From Pseudaquabacterium pictum (lineage in GTDB: Bacteria > Pseudomonadota > Gammaproteobacteria > Burkholderiales > Burkholderiaceae_C), in contig NZ_BJCL01000004.1 in NCBI RefSeq assembly GCF_005403045.1, positions 124,001-188,000 of the forward strand: 64,000 nucleotides of DNA. The letters are read 5' to 3'. Shown piece by piece: positions 34,980-44,500 of the stretch (positions within the stretch are counted from its first letter, which is position 1; every line of letters starts with the position of its first letter). A model generated the notes under the pieces. That model was not told the origin of the DNA and did not search any database. It saw only the letters and a program-made list of their open reading frames with translations. The translations under genes were made by a program, and so were the position numbers.

Positions 34980-35960
34980 ATGAAGCGTCGCACCGTCCTT
35001 GCCGCAGGAGCCTCCCTGCTGTCTGCCCCCGCCTTCGTGGGAGCCCAGGCCGCCTGGCCCAGCCGCGGGCCGATCAAGCTGGTGGCCCAGTTCCCGCCCG
35101 GCGGCCTGGTCGACGTGGTCTCGCGCCTGATGGCGCCGCACCTCAGCCAGGCGCTGGGGCAATCGGTGGTGGTGGAGAACCGGCCCGGTGCCGGCGGGCT
35201 GATCGGCACCGACTACGTGTCCAAGCAGGCGGCCGACGGCTACACCCTGCTGGTCAGCCATGCGGCGGTGCATGTCTACGCCGCCGCGACGCGGCGCACC
35301 ATGCCCTTCGACGCGGTGGCCGACTTCACCCACATGGGCCTGCTGGTGGAAGCGCCGATGGTGCTGGTGGTGCGGGCGCAGTCGCCCTTCCAGACGCTGG
35401 CGCAGTATGTGGACGCGGCACGGAGCAAGCCGGTGCGCTACGGCACGTCCGGCATCGGCTCGGCCAACCACCTGTACGGCGAGCTGCTGAAGATCGAGGG
35501 CAAGGCGCCCAACCACGACCATGTGCCCTACCAGGGCAGCGCCCCGGCCATGCAGGACCTGCTGGCCGGCAACATCGAGAGCGTGTTCGATCCCATCACC
35601 ACCAACGTGGCCACGCTCAAGGCCGGGCAGCTGCGGGCGCTGGCCGTCAGCACGCCCAAGCGGCTGGCGGCGCTGCCCAACATCCCCACCTTCGCCGAGC
35701 TGGGCTACGGCAAGCTGACCGGCTCGCAGTGGCTGGGGCTGTCGGCACCCAAGGGCCTGCCGGCGCCGATCGCGGCCAAGCTGTCGTCGCTGATCCCGGA
35801 GATCCTGGCCAAGCCCGACGTGGCGGCCCGCCTGGAAGAGCTGCAAACCCTGCCCCGGCAGCCGCAGCTGATCGGCGATGATTTCTCCAAGCTGGTGCGC
35901 GCGCAGATCGATGAGTGGCGTGCCGTCGCCCGCGCCTCCAATGTGGAAGTGATCACCTGA
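34980..35960 (+). CDS. Bug/TctC-type tripartite tricarboxylate transporter receptor
   Basis: 326 residues with a signal peptide (KRRTVLAAGASLLSAPAFVGAQA). The receptor signature is present: IKLVAQFPPGGLVDVVSR, VVVENRPGAGGLIGTDYV, then PVRYGTSGIGSANHLYGELL and VPYQGSAPAMQDLLAGNI. It binds carboxylates or related small molecules in the periplasm. ATG 34980 has GGAG 7 nt upstream; an ATG at 34968 is alternative. Its stop overlaps the start of the next gene (TGATG). No TctA/TctB membrane genes are present here, as is common for these receptors in Burkholderiales. Confidence 0.92.
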   Translation: MKRRTVLAAGASLLSAPAFVGAQAAWPSRGPIKLVAQFPPGGLVDVVSRLMAPHLSQALGQSVVVENRPGAGGLIGTDYVSKQAADGYTLLVSHAAVHVYAAATRRTMPFDAVADFTHMGLLVEAPMVLVVRAQSPFQTLAQYVDAARSKPVRYGTSGIGSANHLYGELLKIEGKAPNHDHVPYQGSAPAMQDLLAGNIESVFDPITTNVATLKAGQLRALAVSTPKRLAALPNIPTFAELGYGKLTGSQWLGLSAPKGLPAPIAAKLSSLIPEILAKPDVAARLEELQTLPRQPQLIGDDFSKLVRAQIDEWRAVARASNVEVIT

Positions 35961-36418
35961 TGACTGCACCCGATGCCCCCAGCACGCCGGCCGCGGTGGT
36001 GGATGAATTCCTGCGCCTGATCATGCTGCCCGACCCGGTGGCCGCCCGGCGCTACACCGCGCCGGGCCTGGCCATCCGCTTCACCGGCGGCCGGGCCATG
36101 GCCGACCCCACCGAGTGCACCGCCTTCAACAAGGGCCGCTATGCCTGGGTGAAGAAGCGCATCGAACGCACCGAGACGGTGTCGGCCATCCAGGTGCATG
36201 GTGCCCAGGCTGGTGCATCCGCCACGCCAGCGGACCCGGAAGAGACCGTGGTCTACAGCCTCGGCACCCTGTATGGCGAATGGCCCGACGGCACGCCGTT
36301 CGAGGGCAACCGCTACGTGGACCGCTATGTGGTGAAGCACGGCCTGATCACCCACATGGACGTGTGGAACGACAGTGCCGAGTGGTTGATGGTGCGCGCC
36401 GGCCTGGCCACGCTGTAG
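35960..36418 (+). CDS. SnoaL/NTF2-like protein
   Basis: 152 residues. A small NTF2-like fold: VVDEFLRLIMLPDPVAARRYT, then VVYSLGTLYGEWPDGTPFEGNRYVDRYVVKHGLITHMDVW, the typical closing beta-hairpins. The start ATG shares its A with the preceding stop (TGATG), and the next gene begins 4 nt after its stop, so it is the middle gene of a tightly coupled operon. Some NTF2-like proteins are isomerases or hydrolases; which applies here is unknown. Confidence 0.82.
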   Translation: MTAPDAPSTPAAVVDEFLRLIMLPDPVAARRYTAPGLAIRFTGGRAMADPTECTAFNKGRYAWVKKRIERTETVSAIQVHGAQAGASATPADPEETVVYSLGTLYGEWPDGTPFEGNRYVDRYVVKHGLITHMDVWNDSAEWLMVRAGLATL

Positions 36419-36421
36419 CCG

Positions 36422-37339
36422 ATGCCGGCCCAGTACCTCGGCCCGCTGCCCGACCACGGCCGCTTCGACTACCTGCCGATCACCCGCCGCCCGCGGTACC
36501 GCTGGCCGGGCGGCGCGGGCCTGGCGGTCTACCTGGGTTTCAACCTCGAGCATTTCGCCTTCGGTGAAGGCATGGGCGCGGGCATCGGCCCCGGCAGCCC
36601 GCAACCCGACGTGCTGAACTTCAGCTGGCGCGAGTACGGCAACCGCGTCGGCGCCTGGCGCTGCCTGGACCTGTTCAGCCAGCTGGGCATGCCGGCCGCC
36701 GCACTGATCAACACCGCGCTGTACAGCCACTGCCCCGAGCTGGTGGCCGCCTGCGTGGCCCGCGGCGACGAGCTGGTGGGCCACGGCCACAGCAATGCCG
36801 AGCGGCAGGGTGTGCTGGCGGAAGCCGACGAGCGCGCGCTGCTGCTGCACTGCCGGCAGCAGATGCAGCAGCACAGCGGACAGGCGCCGGCCGGCTGGCT
36901 GTCGCCGTGGATCTCTGAAAGCGTGCACACGCCCGACCTGCTGGCCGAGACCGGCTATGCCTACACGCTGAACTGGTGCCACGACGACCAGCCGCTGCCG
37001 ATGCGCACACGCGGCGGTGCGGCGCTGTGGTCGGTGCCCTATCCGCAGGAGCTGAACGACATCCCGATGGTCATCGCCCGGCAGATGGACGGCAAGGACT
37101 TCGCCCAGCTGATCATCGACAACCTGCAAGAGATGCTGGACCAGACCCGCGCGCCCGATGCGCCGGCGCTGGTGATGGGCATCGCCCTGCACCCGTACAT
37201 CGTGGGCCAGCCCTACCGCCTGCGCCACCTGCGCCGGGCGCTGCAGGCGGTGGCGGCGGCGCGGGATGCCGGCGAGGTGTGGATGACCACGCCGGGCGCC
37301 ATCTGCGGGCATGCGGCGAAGGTGGCTGGACCGGGCTGA
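36422..37339 (+). CDS. Polysaccharide-deacetylase-like (NodB/PuuE-type) hydrolase
   Basis: 305 residues, (beta/alpha)-type NodB domain of the PuuE/allantoinase-like branch: LAVYLGFNLEHFAFGEG, YGNRVGAWRCLDLFSQLGMPAAALINTAL, ELVGHGHSNAERQG with two candidate metal-ligand histidines, GWLSPWISES, and a C-terminal GIALHPYIVGQPYRLRHL. Members of this branch often open cyclic amides or imides rather than deacetylating polysaccharide. With the Bug receptor and NTF2-like gene it forms an uptake-and-hydrolysis operon for an unknown carboxylate or cyclic amide. Confidence 0.85.
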   Translation: MPAQYLGPLPDHGRFDYLPITRRPRYRWPGGAGLAVYLGFNLEHFAFGEGMGAGIGPGSPQPDVLNFSWREYGNRVGAWRCLDLFSQLGMPAAALINTALYSHCPELVAACVARGDELVGHGHSNAERQGVLAEADERALLLHCRQQMQQHSGQAPAGWLSPWISESVHTPDLLAETGYAYTLNWCHDDQPLPMRTRGGAALWSVPYPQELNDIPMVIARQMDGKDFAQLIIDNLQEMLDQTRAPDAPALVMGIALHPYIVGQPYRLRHLRRALQAVAAARDAGEVWMTTPGAICGHAAKVAGPG

Positions 37340-37674
37340 GGCGCCTGCACCGGGCGTTGGCGGTGTCACGCTGGATGGGTGTCAGCCAGATGCAAAGCGG
37401 GTAATCGACGAGGGCGGCGTTCGGACAGGAGCAGCCGTTCGCCATGGGCTTCCAACGCGACACGCCATGATGCGGTGACGGACAGCCTTGTGGCGATGCG
37501 TCAGGACTGCGTGCATGCCCAACGCGGCCGCGATCAATCCGGCAACAAACTCCCGAATTCAATTCCTTGACGACCAGCCCTGCCCTCCGCCGGCTTGGCC
37601 CGGCCATTTGCGACCAATCGGCAGTCCACCGTGCGCCTTGACCAAGGCGCGCACAGCGTCTGTCGATGGTTCCA
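37340..37674. other. Intergenic spacer at a GC drop
   Basis: 335 bp between two convergent genes with no convincing reading frame, repeat or hairpin. Sequence composition becomes visibly less GC-rich here (for example around the EcoRI-like GAATTC at 37556), marking the left edge of the compositionally distinct region. I see no att site or insertion sequence end. Confidence 0.5.
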
Positions 37675-39663
37675 CTATTCAAACATCGTCGTCACGCGCA
37701 CCACATCGCCTTCAGGGACGACTTGCACCTTGCCAGTACTCGCGCGAGCAAGGCGAATCATCTTTTGGTTGGTGGGCAGGATCTCGGCCATGAATCCCTG
37801 CACGCCCCTCTGACTGGCGTGCTCCCGAAGACGCTGCTGCAGCGCGGCGCCCAAGCCTTTGCCCTGCCAATCAGGGTGCACCATGAAGGCCGTCTCGGCG
37901 ATGCGCGTGGCAGGGTCGACGAAATAGCAGGCGTGGGCGACCACCCGTGGGTGCTCGCGCGTACCCACCGCTGCCACGAACGCCACTTCAGTCTCCAGGT
38001 TCAGGTTGCAAAGGCGTTGCGCGTCGGACAGCGACAAGCCCCTGACATGGCGGAAGAAGCGTGTGTAGACGTCACGCTCTGGCAGTTGATGGAAGAGTTC
38101 GCGTATGGCGACATCATCGGTGCTCAGCGCCGGGCGCAGCAGCAACGGCGGGCACTGGTCCAAGACCACTTCGCGCTCTTCGGCCACCGGGTAAGCCTGC
38201 AGATGCTTCAACTGCTGTTCTGGGGGCAACCAGCCGACTTGTTGGGCCTGCGTCCACAACTCCGCACGAAACTTCGGGTGGGCGAGGTGAATGAGGGCGG
38301 TCACGCGCTCTCGCAACGACTTGCCAAACAAGTAGGCAATCCCGTACTCGGTGATGACATAGTGGATGTCACTTCGGGAAATCGTCGCGGTCTCGCCCAA
38401 GTCAAGGGTCAGCTTGATCTGCGAACGTTGACCATCGGATGTTGTCGAGGCCAAACACACGATGGCTTTGCCACCAACCGATCGAGACGCACCTTGCAGG
38501 AACTCGGGCTGCGCCACCAAACCGCCGTACACCATCCCTTCGAACTGGTCCAGGCAGACTTGGCCAGTCAGGTCCAAAGCAAAGGCCTGAATCACCGACA
38601 CCAGCTTGTGCTGGGCGGCCAGGACAGCTGGGTCACACACGGTTTCAAGGGGCTGAAACACGAAGAGCGGATTGCGGTCGATCAGTTCAAACAGTCGCCG
38701 GGATCCTCTTGCGAAGCTGGCCACCACCTTTCCCCGGTTCTGGCTCTTCATGCGCCCGTTGATGACGCCACTTTCAAGCAGCGGCACGATGGCGTCGGTG
38801 ATGACGTCGGAGTGGATGCCGAGGTCCCTGTGAGCGGTCAGGCGCTCAAGCGCTGCAACGGTGAAGCGACCCAGACCGACCTGCAGGGTTGCGCCATCTT
38901 CGATGACGCTACTGATGTACCGCGCGATGGCCTCAACGACCTCGCTGCTCGCAACGGGGTGGTGGTATTCGATCAACTGGGCCGGCACCTGCACCCAATG
39001 GTCGATGTCGTCCATGCGGATCGCACTGTCGCCCATGGATCGCGGCATGGCGGGGTTGATCTCCGCCAGCACCAACCGCGCCTTCCTCACCGCCGCGGGA
39101 ATGACATCCACCGAAACGCCAAGGCTGACCCACCCGAATTCGTCGGGCGGCGAGACCTGGATCATGGCCACGTCGACCCGCACGCGCCCGTTGGCAATGA
39201 GCTCGGGCAACCGTGCCGCCGACAGCGGCACGTACTCGCACAGCCCTTGGCGCACTGCGGCGCGCACGTCATTGCCGACGAAGAAGCTCCTGTGGCGGTA
39301 ACGACTGGTGCAGTTCCCGTCGTCGTCGTGAGGCACCGCACCGTCGGTCAAAAAGTGCAGCAACTCCACATCGCGCTGGCAAGGCATCAAGCCCTCCAGC
39401 GCTGCCACCAGCGTCCGCGGGGTGGCGCATCCAGTGCCAACGAACACGTGCTCACCGTGCCGCACCAGGCCGGCGGCCTGCTCCGCCGTCAGACGCTTGG
39501 CGGCGTACCTGTTGATCCAGGCCGGCTCCACACCGGCGGGGTGTGCAGTCGCAGGTTCCTTGGCCGGCATTGGCCTGTCGCTCGACATCTTCGCATCACC
39601 CCCTGCCATCGAGCGCAATCCCGCAGCCGCACGCAGAAGCCACTGTGCCGGGCCTCCGCTCAC
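37675..39663 (-). CDS. Acetyl-CoA hydrolase/transferase fused to a GNAT acetyltransferase
   Basis: 662 residues. Residues about 45-480 are an acetyl-CoA hydrolase/4-hydroxybutyrate CoA-transferase-like pair of domains (HVFVGTGCATPRTLVAAL, VQVGLGRFTVAAL-type loop, LGIHSDVITD, VNGRMKS, VVTEYGIAYLFGKSLRERV). Residues about 505-655 are a GNAT domain (LLLRPALSTDDVAIRELFHQL, ETAFMVHPDWQGKGLGAAL acetyl-CoA loop). The position normally holding the catalytic Glu of CoA-transferases reads Asp (GIHSD). The GTG start overlaps the stop of the patatin gene as GTGA; in-frame ATGs at 39609 and 39588 are alternative starts and lie before the conserved part. Confidence 0.85.
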   Translation of the reverse strand: MSGGPAQWLLRAAAGLRSMAGGDAKMSSDRPMPAKEPATAHPAGVEPAWINRYAAKRLTAEQAAGLVRHGEHVFVGTGCATPRTLVAALEGLMPCQRDVELLHFLTDGAVPHDDDGNCTSRYRHRSFFVGNDVRAAVRQGLCEYVPLSAARLPELIANGRVRVDVAMIQVSPPDEFGWVSLGVSVDVIPAAVRKARLVLAEINPAMPRSMGDSAIRMDDIDHWVQVPAQLIEYHHPVASSEVVEAIARYISSVIEDGATLQVGLGRFTVAALERLTAHRDLGIHSDVITDAIVPLLESGVINGRMKSQNRGKVVASFARGSRRLFELIDRNPLFVFQPLETVCDPAVLAAQHKLVSVIQAFALDLTGQVCLDQFEGMVYGGLVAQPEFLQGASRSVGGKAIVCLASTTSDGQRSQIKLTLDLGETATISRSDIHYVITEYGIAYLFGKSLRERVTALIHLAHPKFRAELWTQAQQVGWLPPEQQLKHLQAYPVAEEREVVLDQCPPLLLRPALSTDDVAIRELFHQLPERDVYTRFFRHVRGLSLSDAQRLCNLNLETEVAFVAAVGTREHPRVVAHACYFVDPATRIAETAFMVHPDWQGKGLGAALQQRLREHASQRGVQGFMAEILPTNQKMIRLARASTGKVQVVPEGDVVRVTTMFE

Positions 39664-41528
39664 AGCGACTCCAGCCTGCGCAGCAACTCGGGCTCGGCTC
39701 GGGACAGCACGGCCTGCGCATGTTCATAGCCCTGCTCGACGATCTTGTCGAAGCGATTCCACTGCATCATTCCCACACCTGACATGACCGGGTTGAAATA
39801 CAAGTCCACATCGGCCAACGACGCCTTCCGCCGCGACTGGCTGTAGAGGGTAGTGACGTTCATCAGATACGCCGTGAGGCTGGGCAGCTTGAACCGCCGG
39901 CGCGCCCGGGGTCGCAAGCGATCCAGGGCCAGCCGCCACCAGGGCGGCATGTACTCGAAGTCGAGTTGGCGCACCTGACTGTTGCCGAGGTCCACGCCGA
40001 TGACCATGCCAACGCCGCGCTGTGCCCGCATCACATCCACAGGGAAGTTGTTCAGGGTGCCCCCGTCACAGAGCAGATCGCGGTCACGAACGACCGGCGG
40101 CAGCGCGCCCGGGATGGCGATGCTCGACTTCAACGCGTCGAGCAGCGGCCCGCTGCGCAAATGCTCTTCACGGGCCCGGGTGTAATTGGTCGCGACGCAG
40201 AAGTAGGACTTCCACAGTTCCTCGATGGCGCCATGCGCGCCCAGCAACTCGCGCAAGGCGCCGGACAACACCCGATTCAGCCGCTGCCCTCGGATCAGCG
40301 ACATGATCGGCAACGGGTTGATGTCGCTGGTTGGATTGCGGGCAAACGCGCGTCTCGCCAGCGCGGTGACCTGATCCGGCGGCTGGTCTGCCGCAACCAG
40401 CGCAGCCATCAACGCGCCGATGCTGGTGCCGCCTACCCGATCAACGGGAATGCCGCGTTCGTGGAGCGCCTGCAGCACGCCCAGGTGTGCGAAGCCGCGA
40501 GCCCCGCCGCCACTGAAGACCAGTCCCACGCCGTGACGGCTTTGCAGGCGCGCAAGGCGTTGGAAGTCGCGTGCATCGGACAGGCGAACATGCACATGAT
40601 CGGCCACGGGACGCCGCTTCAGCCACTGGCCAACCTGACCCGGTGCCACCCGCTGCGGGCCGTGCAACAGCACCAGCACCTCGGCCACTCCGGAACGCGG
40701 TGGCCGGTCAAGTGGGCCGGCCCGCTCGGTGGCATGCAACTCGGGCGCCTGCGCGGCGTCGGCCACCAGCAGCAATTCGTCGCTGTGCCGGATGCAGCGT
40801 CGCGTCCATGCACTGGGCCCATCTTCACCCACCAGAATCAGAAAGTCTGCATTGGTCTCCATCTCGTCGAGGAGCAGTGCCACCAGACGGCTCGCCTCGG
40901 AACCTTCCTGTTGCAGGCTCAATCCTTGGGCTTGCAACTCCGCATTGATGGCAGCGCTGTCGACGCAATGCACGCGGCCGAATGTCATCAGCGCTTCTGC
41001 CAGTCGTCGACCAAAGGCCGCGATGTCGACGCCGTTGCTGATCGGCAGCAACCCCATCGTGACCGGCCGCGCGTGGACGGGCGCCGGGTGTCGGTTGAAC
41101 AGCCGGCGCATCAGCTGCCGTGTCAGCGCCGCCGACACGCGAGGATTGAGACTGTCGAGTTCATCGAACGACTGCCGGCTCAGCTTGACCAGCACGCTGT
41201 CACGGGTGGCCACGACGGTGGCAGCGCGTGGTTCACCAGTCAGCAGGCTCATTTCGCCGAAGACTTGCCCGCGCGCCAGTTCTCGAACCAGGCGCTGTTC
41301 GTCGCGCTCGTCGCGGCGGTAGGCGCGCATGCGCCCGCTGACCAACATGTAGAGCGCGTCGCCGGATGCGTCCTGCTCGATCAAGGTCACGCCGCCGGCC
41401 ACGTCCACCCATTCCAGTCGGTGGCGAAGCAGTAGCAGCGTCGGCTCGTCGAGGTCACCGAAGTTGGTGCTCAGCAGGTTCTGGAGCAGGCGCTCGTGGT
41501 GGGTGGAGCGGTTGGTCGATAGGTGCAT
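39660..41528 (-). CDS. Cyclic-nucleotide-binding patatin-like phospholipase
   Basis: About 622 residues. An N-terminal CNB domain (roughly 25-140) has an intact phosphate-binding cassette, FGEMSLL...PRAATV (Glu92, Arg101), nearly the textbook cAMP-binding sequence. A C-terminal patatin domain has the oxyanion loop SGGGARG, nucleophile elbow GGTSIGA (Ser369) and the catalytic Asp in CDGGTLNN, so both parts look functional. Architecture matches bacterial NTE-like lysophospholipases. It follows a class III cyclase gene on the same strand (66-nt gap) and overlaps the next gene by 4 nt. ATG 41528 is preferred; a GTG at 41561 would add 11 residues. Confidence 0.9.
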   Translation of the reverse strand: MHLSTNRSTHHERLLQNLLSTNFGDLDEPTLLLLRHRLEWVDVAGGVTLIEQDASGDALYMLVSGRMRAYRRDERDEQRLVRELARGQVFGEMSLLTGEPRAATVVATRDSVLVKLSRQSFDELDSLNPRVSAALTRQLMRRLFNRHPAPVHARPVTMGLLPISNGVDIAAFGRRLAEALMTFGRVHCVDSAAINAELQAQGLSLQQEGSEASRLVALLLDEMETNADFLILVGEDGPSAWTRRCIRHSDELLLVADAAQAPELHATERAGPLDRPPRSGVAEVLVLLHGPQRVAPGQVGQWLKRRPVADHVHVRLSDARDFQRLARLQSRHGVGLVFSGGGARGFAHLGVLQALHERGIPVDRVGGTSIGALMAALVAADQPPDQVTALARRAFARNPTSDINPLPIMSLIRGQRLNRVLSGALRELLGAHGAIEELWKSYFCVATNYTRAREEHLRSGPLLDALKSSIAIPGALPPVVRDRDLLCDGGTLNNFPVDVMRAQRGVGMVIGVDLGNSQVRQLDFEYMPPWWRLALDRLRPRARRRFKLPSLTAYLMNVTTLYSQSRRKASLADVDLYFNPVMSGVGMMQWNRFDKIVEQGYEHAQAVLSRAEPELLRRLESL

Positions 41529-41594
41529 GGGTTGCAGGAGGAGCTTGGCGATCACCGTCACCGCAGCGCAGCTGAGCGCGCCAGACGGCCGCCG

Positions 41595-44500
41595 TCAAGT
41601 CGATGGTGCATCGGTGTTGGCCAGGGCAGGCGTGGCCGCGGCATCCAGTAAATGGCTGGACCATGCAACCACGATCTCGCTGTGCACGGGAATGTTGTGC
41701 AGGAAACTTTGGCGCAGCGAGGGGTCGGCAATGGCCTCGGCCTGCCTCTCCAGCGCGGCATGCGCACGCTCCAGCCAGTCGGCGGCGTGACGGTCATTCG
41801 CGCGGGCAAGTGTTTGGTAGCAAACCCACTCGACCAGACGCGGGCGCATGCAGCGGTGCAGGGTGCGGCCGGCCGACATGGCATCCAGCGTGGGGGTCAA
41901 TGCTGCAAGCGCCGCGACCACGTCGCCTTCAGCCAGCGCGACCTCCGCAAGACCAGCCACGGCGTCATGCGGGCGCGGCGGATCCATTCGCAGCCCGACT
42001 TCCGTCGCCTGTCGATACGTCTGCCGCGCCGCCGCATGCAGGCCCAAGACCAGTTCGGCGTCGCCCACCCTCAGCAGCGCCTCCAGCTGCAACTTGGGTG
42101 CCCTGGCTTCGATGATGATGTCAAGCCCCTCGCGGGCCAAGGCGAGTGCCCGATGGGCGTCCCGCCGCAAGAGGGTGACCTCGGACAAGTCGCACAGCGC
42201 AACACCTTCCGCCAGGCGGTCGCCATTCGCGCGCAACAGATGGAGCGCCTCGACCAGTCCGCGCTCGGCCAGTTCAAGATCGCCCAGCCGCAACTGGGCC
42301 GCCCCCAGGTTCAACGCGGCGATCGCTGCATTCACCCGATCCCCGGTCTCGCGCAGGACGCGCAGGCTATCCATCGACAGATTCCGAACGCTCACCAGAT
42401 CGCCGCGTATCTCCGCAGCGCTCACGAGGGAGTTCAGCAACCGCCCCTCGATGCCGGTCAATCCCAGTCGACGTGCATCGGCCAGGCCTTGCTCGGCCAG
42501 CGCGCAACCGGCATCGATATCCTGACGTTCCATCGCCACGAAAGCAAGCAATCGAAGTGACTGCAGTCTCAGGGCGTCATCGCCAGCCCGGGTGGCACAG
42601 GCCATGCCGCGACGAGCCGCGCTTTCCATCTCCACGATGTCATCCCTGCGCATCGCAAAGACGCCGCAACGCCATGCTGCTTCGGCGCGAAGCCTGTCAT
42701 CCCCGAGCGCCTCGGCCAGTTGCGTCAGCGAGTCCAGATCGGCCGTCTGCTCGACGTGGCGAGCCTGCAAGCCCAGCGTGATCTCGCGAATGCGAAGCAA
42801 CTGCCAGCGTCTGGTGGCGTCATCGGTGGGATCAACCTGTTGGCGATGATCTGGCGTGGCACGCATTTCGTCCAGCAGTGCCAAGGCCCGCGCCACGTGT
42901 TCCAGCACACGCTCGTGGGCCATCAGCTGCGCAGCTTGCTGGGCCGCCTTCGCATGAAACTCCGCAGCGCCGGCCCGATCTCCTGCCAGCTCGAAATGCG
43001 CTGCCGCCAATCCAAACAGGTCACCCGCCCGCAAGTCGCGCCCTGCCGCCAGACCCGCAATCCACTGCGCCACCCGCGCGTGGCCTTCGCGCCGGGCGCG
43101 TTCGAGCACCGTGTCGTAGGTCACTTGGTACAGCAGGTGGTGACTGAAGGCGTACTCGCGCAGACCATCCAACAGCGTGCCCGACTCCGCCGCGATGCGC
43201 CGCAGCGCGAGCTGGCGCCGCACCAGCGCGGGCAGTTCGTCTACAGCTCGGGCATCCACGGCCGCCAGCGCTTGGTCCCAGAAGACCGCGCCCACCACGC
43301 TGGCCAGCTGCAGTGCCTGCTTCTCGGCAGCGGGCAGGCTGTCGAGGCGGGCCTGCAGCACACCGGTCAACGTGGATGGCACCTGGGCGACCAGGAGCCG
43401 GTCGCCGACCACCCGCCATCGACCGTCCGCAGCCGCGTCCGTCTGAATGGCGCCCTGGTCGATGAACATCTTCACCAGTTCTTCCATGTAGAAGGGGTTG
43501 CCTTCCGCGCGGCCGGTCAGCAGGTCCTGCAGGGCCACCGGCACCTGGGGCAGCTTCTTGAGCAACTCGATCGCCAACGCACGGCTGTTGTCTGCGCCTA
43601 GCGGAGCGAGGTCGATGCGTTGATGGACGGCACCTGTTCCGTACCAGTCAACGCTCTGCTCGAAAAGCGTGGGCCGCGTGAAGGCCAGCAGCAGCAGCGG
43701 CACGTCCTTGTTTCGGTCGACCAGCTGGCTCATGAACTCCAGCGTCTCCCGGTCGGCCCAGTGCAGGTCTTCGATCTGCAGCACCACCGGGTGGCCGTGC
43801 GCCGCCGCCATGCGCCTGAAGACCTGCACCGCGGCATGCAGAGCCCGGCTGCGGATCTGCCGTGCGTCGTCGACGATGCCACGGATGTGGCGGCTGTCTT
43901 TCCACTCGATGCCGATCAGATAGCCCAGCAGGTGGGCATGGGCCTCGGCCAGATCCGGGCCGTCGTCGTGCAGGAACAGCGGCACGACGCCGTCCTCCAT
44001 CTTCTGGCGCGCCGCCTGCACCGTGTCGTCGTCGCTGATCTGGAACCGCCACGCGAAGATGTCACGCAGCAGACCATAGGCCTGCAGCGGGGTTTGCGGC
44101 GTCGCCCGCCCGCGGAACAGCACGAAGCGCTCAGGCCGCGCTTCGCTCCAGGCGGCGAACTCGTCCAGCAGGCGGCTCTTGCCGACGCCGGCTTCGGCCA
44201 CGACGGTCACCGCGGCGAGCCGGCGTTCCTCGAACAGGCGCAGGAAGGCCGCCTGCAGCGCCTGCAGTTCCGTGTCGCGTCCGATCATCCGGGTGGCCAC
44301 CCCCTCGATCCCCCGCGTGACGATGCGGAAGGAACGCGGCTTGGTGCGCTGCACCAGATAGGTTTGCAGGGGCGCGGCAACGCCCTTGACCTGGATGGGA
44401 TCCTGCGCTTCCACATCGAACAGACCGCGCACTTGGGCGTAGGTGTCCAGGCTGATCCGCACGGTGCCAGGCGGTGCACTTTGTTCCATGCGCGCCGCGA

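Noticed and set aside
37340-37674. Possible insertion sequence remnant in the GC-drop spacer.
   Set aside because: No terminal inverted repeats, target duplication or transposase-like translation could be found.
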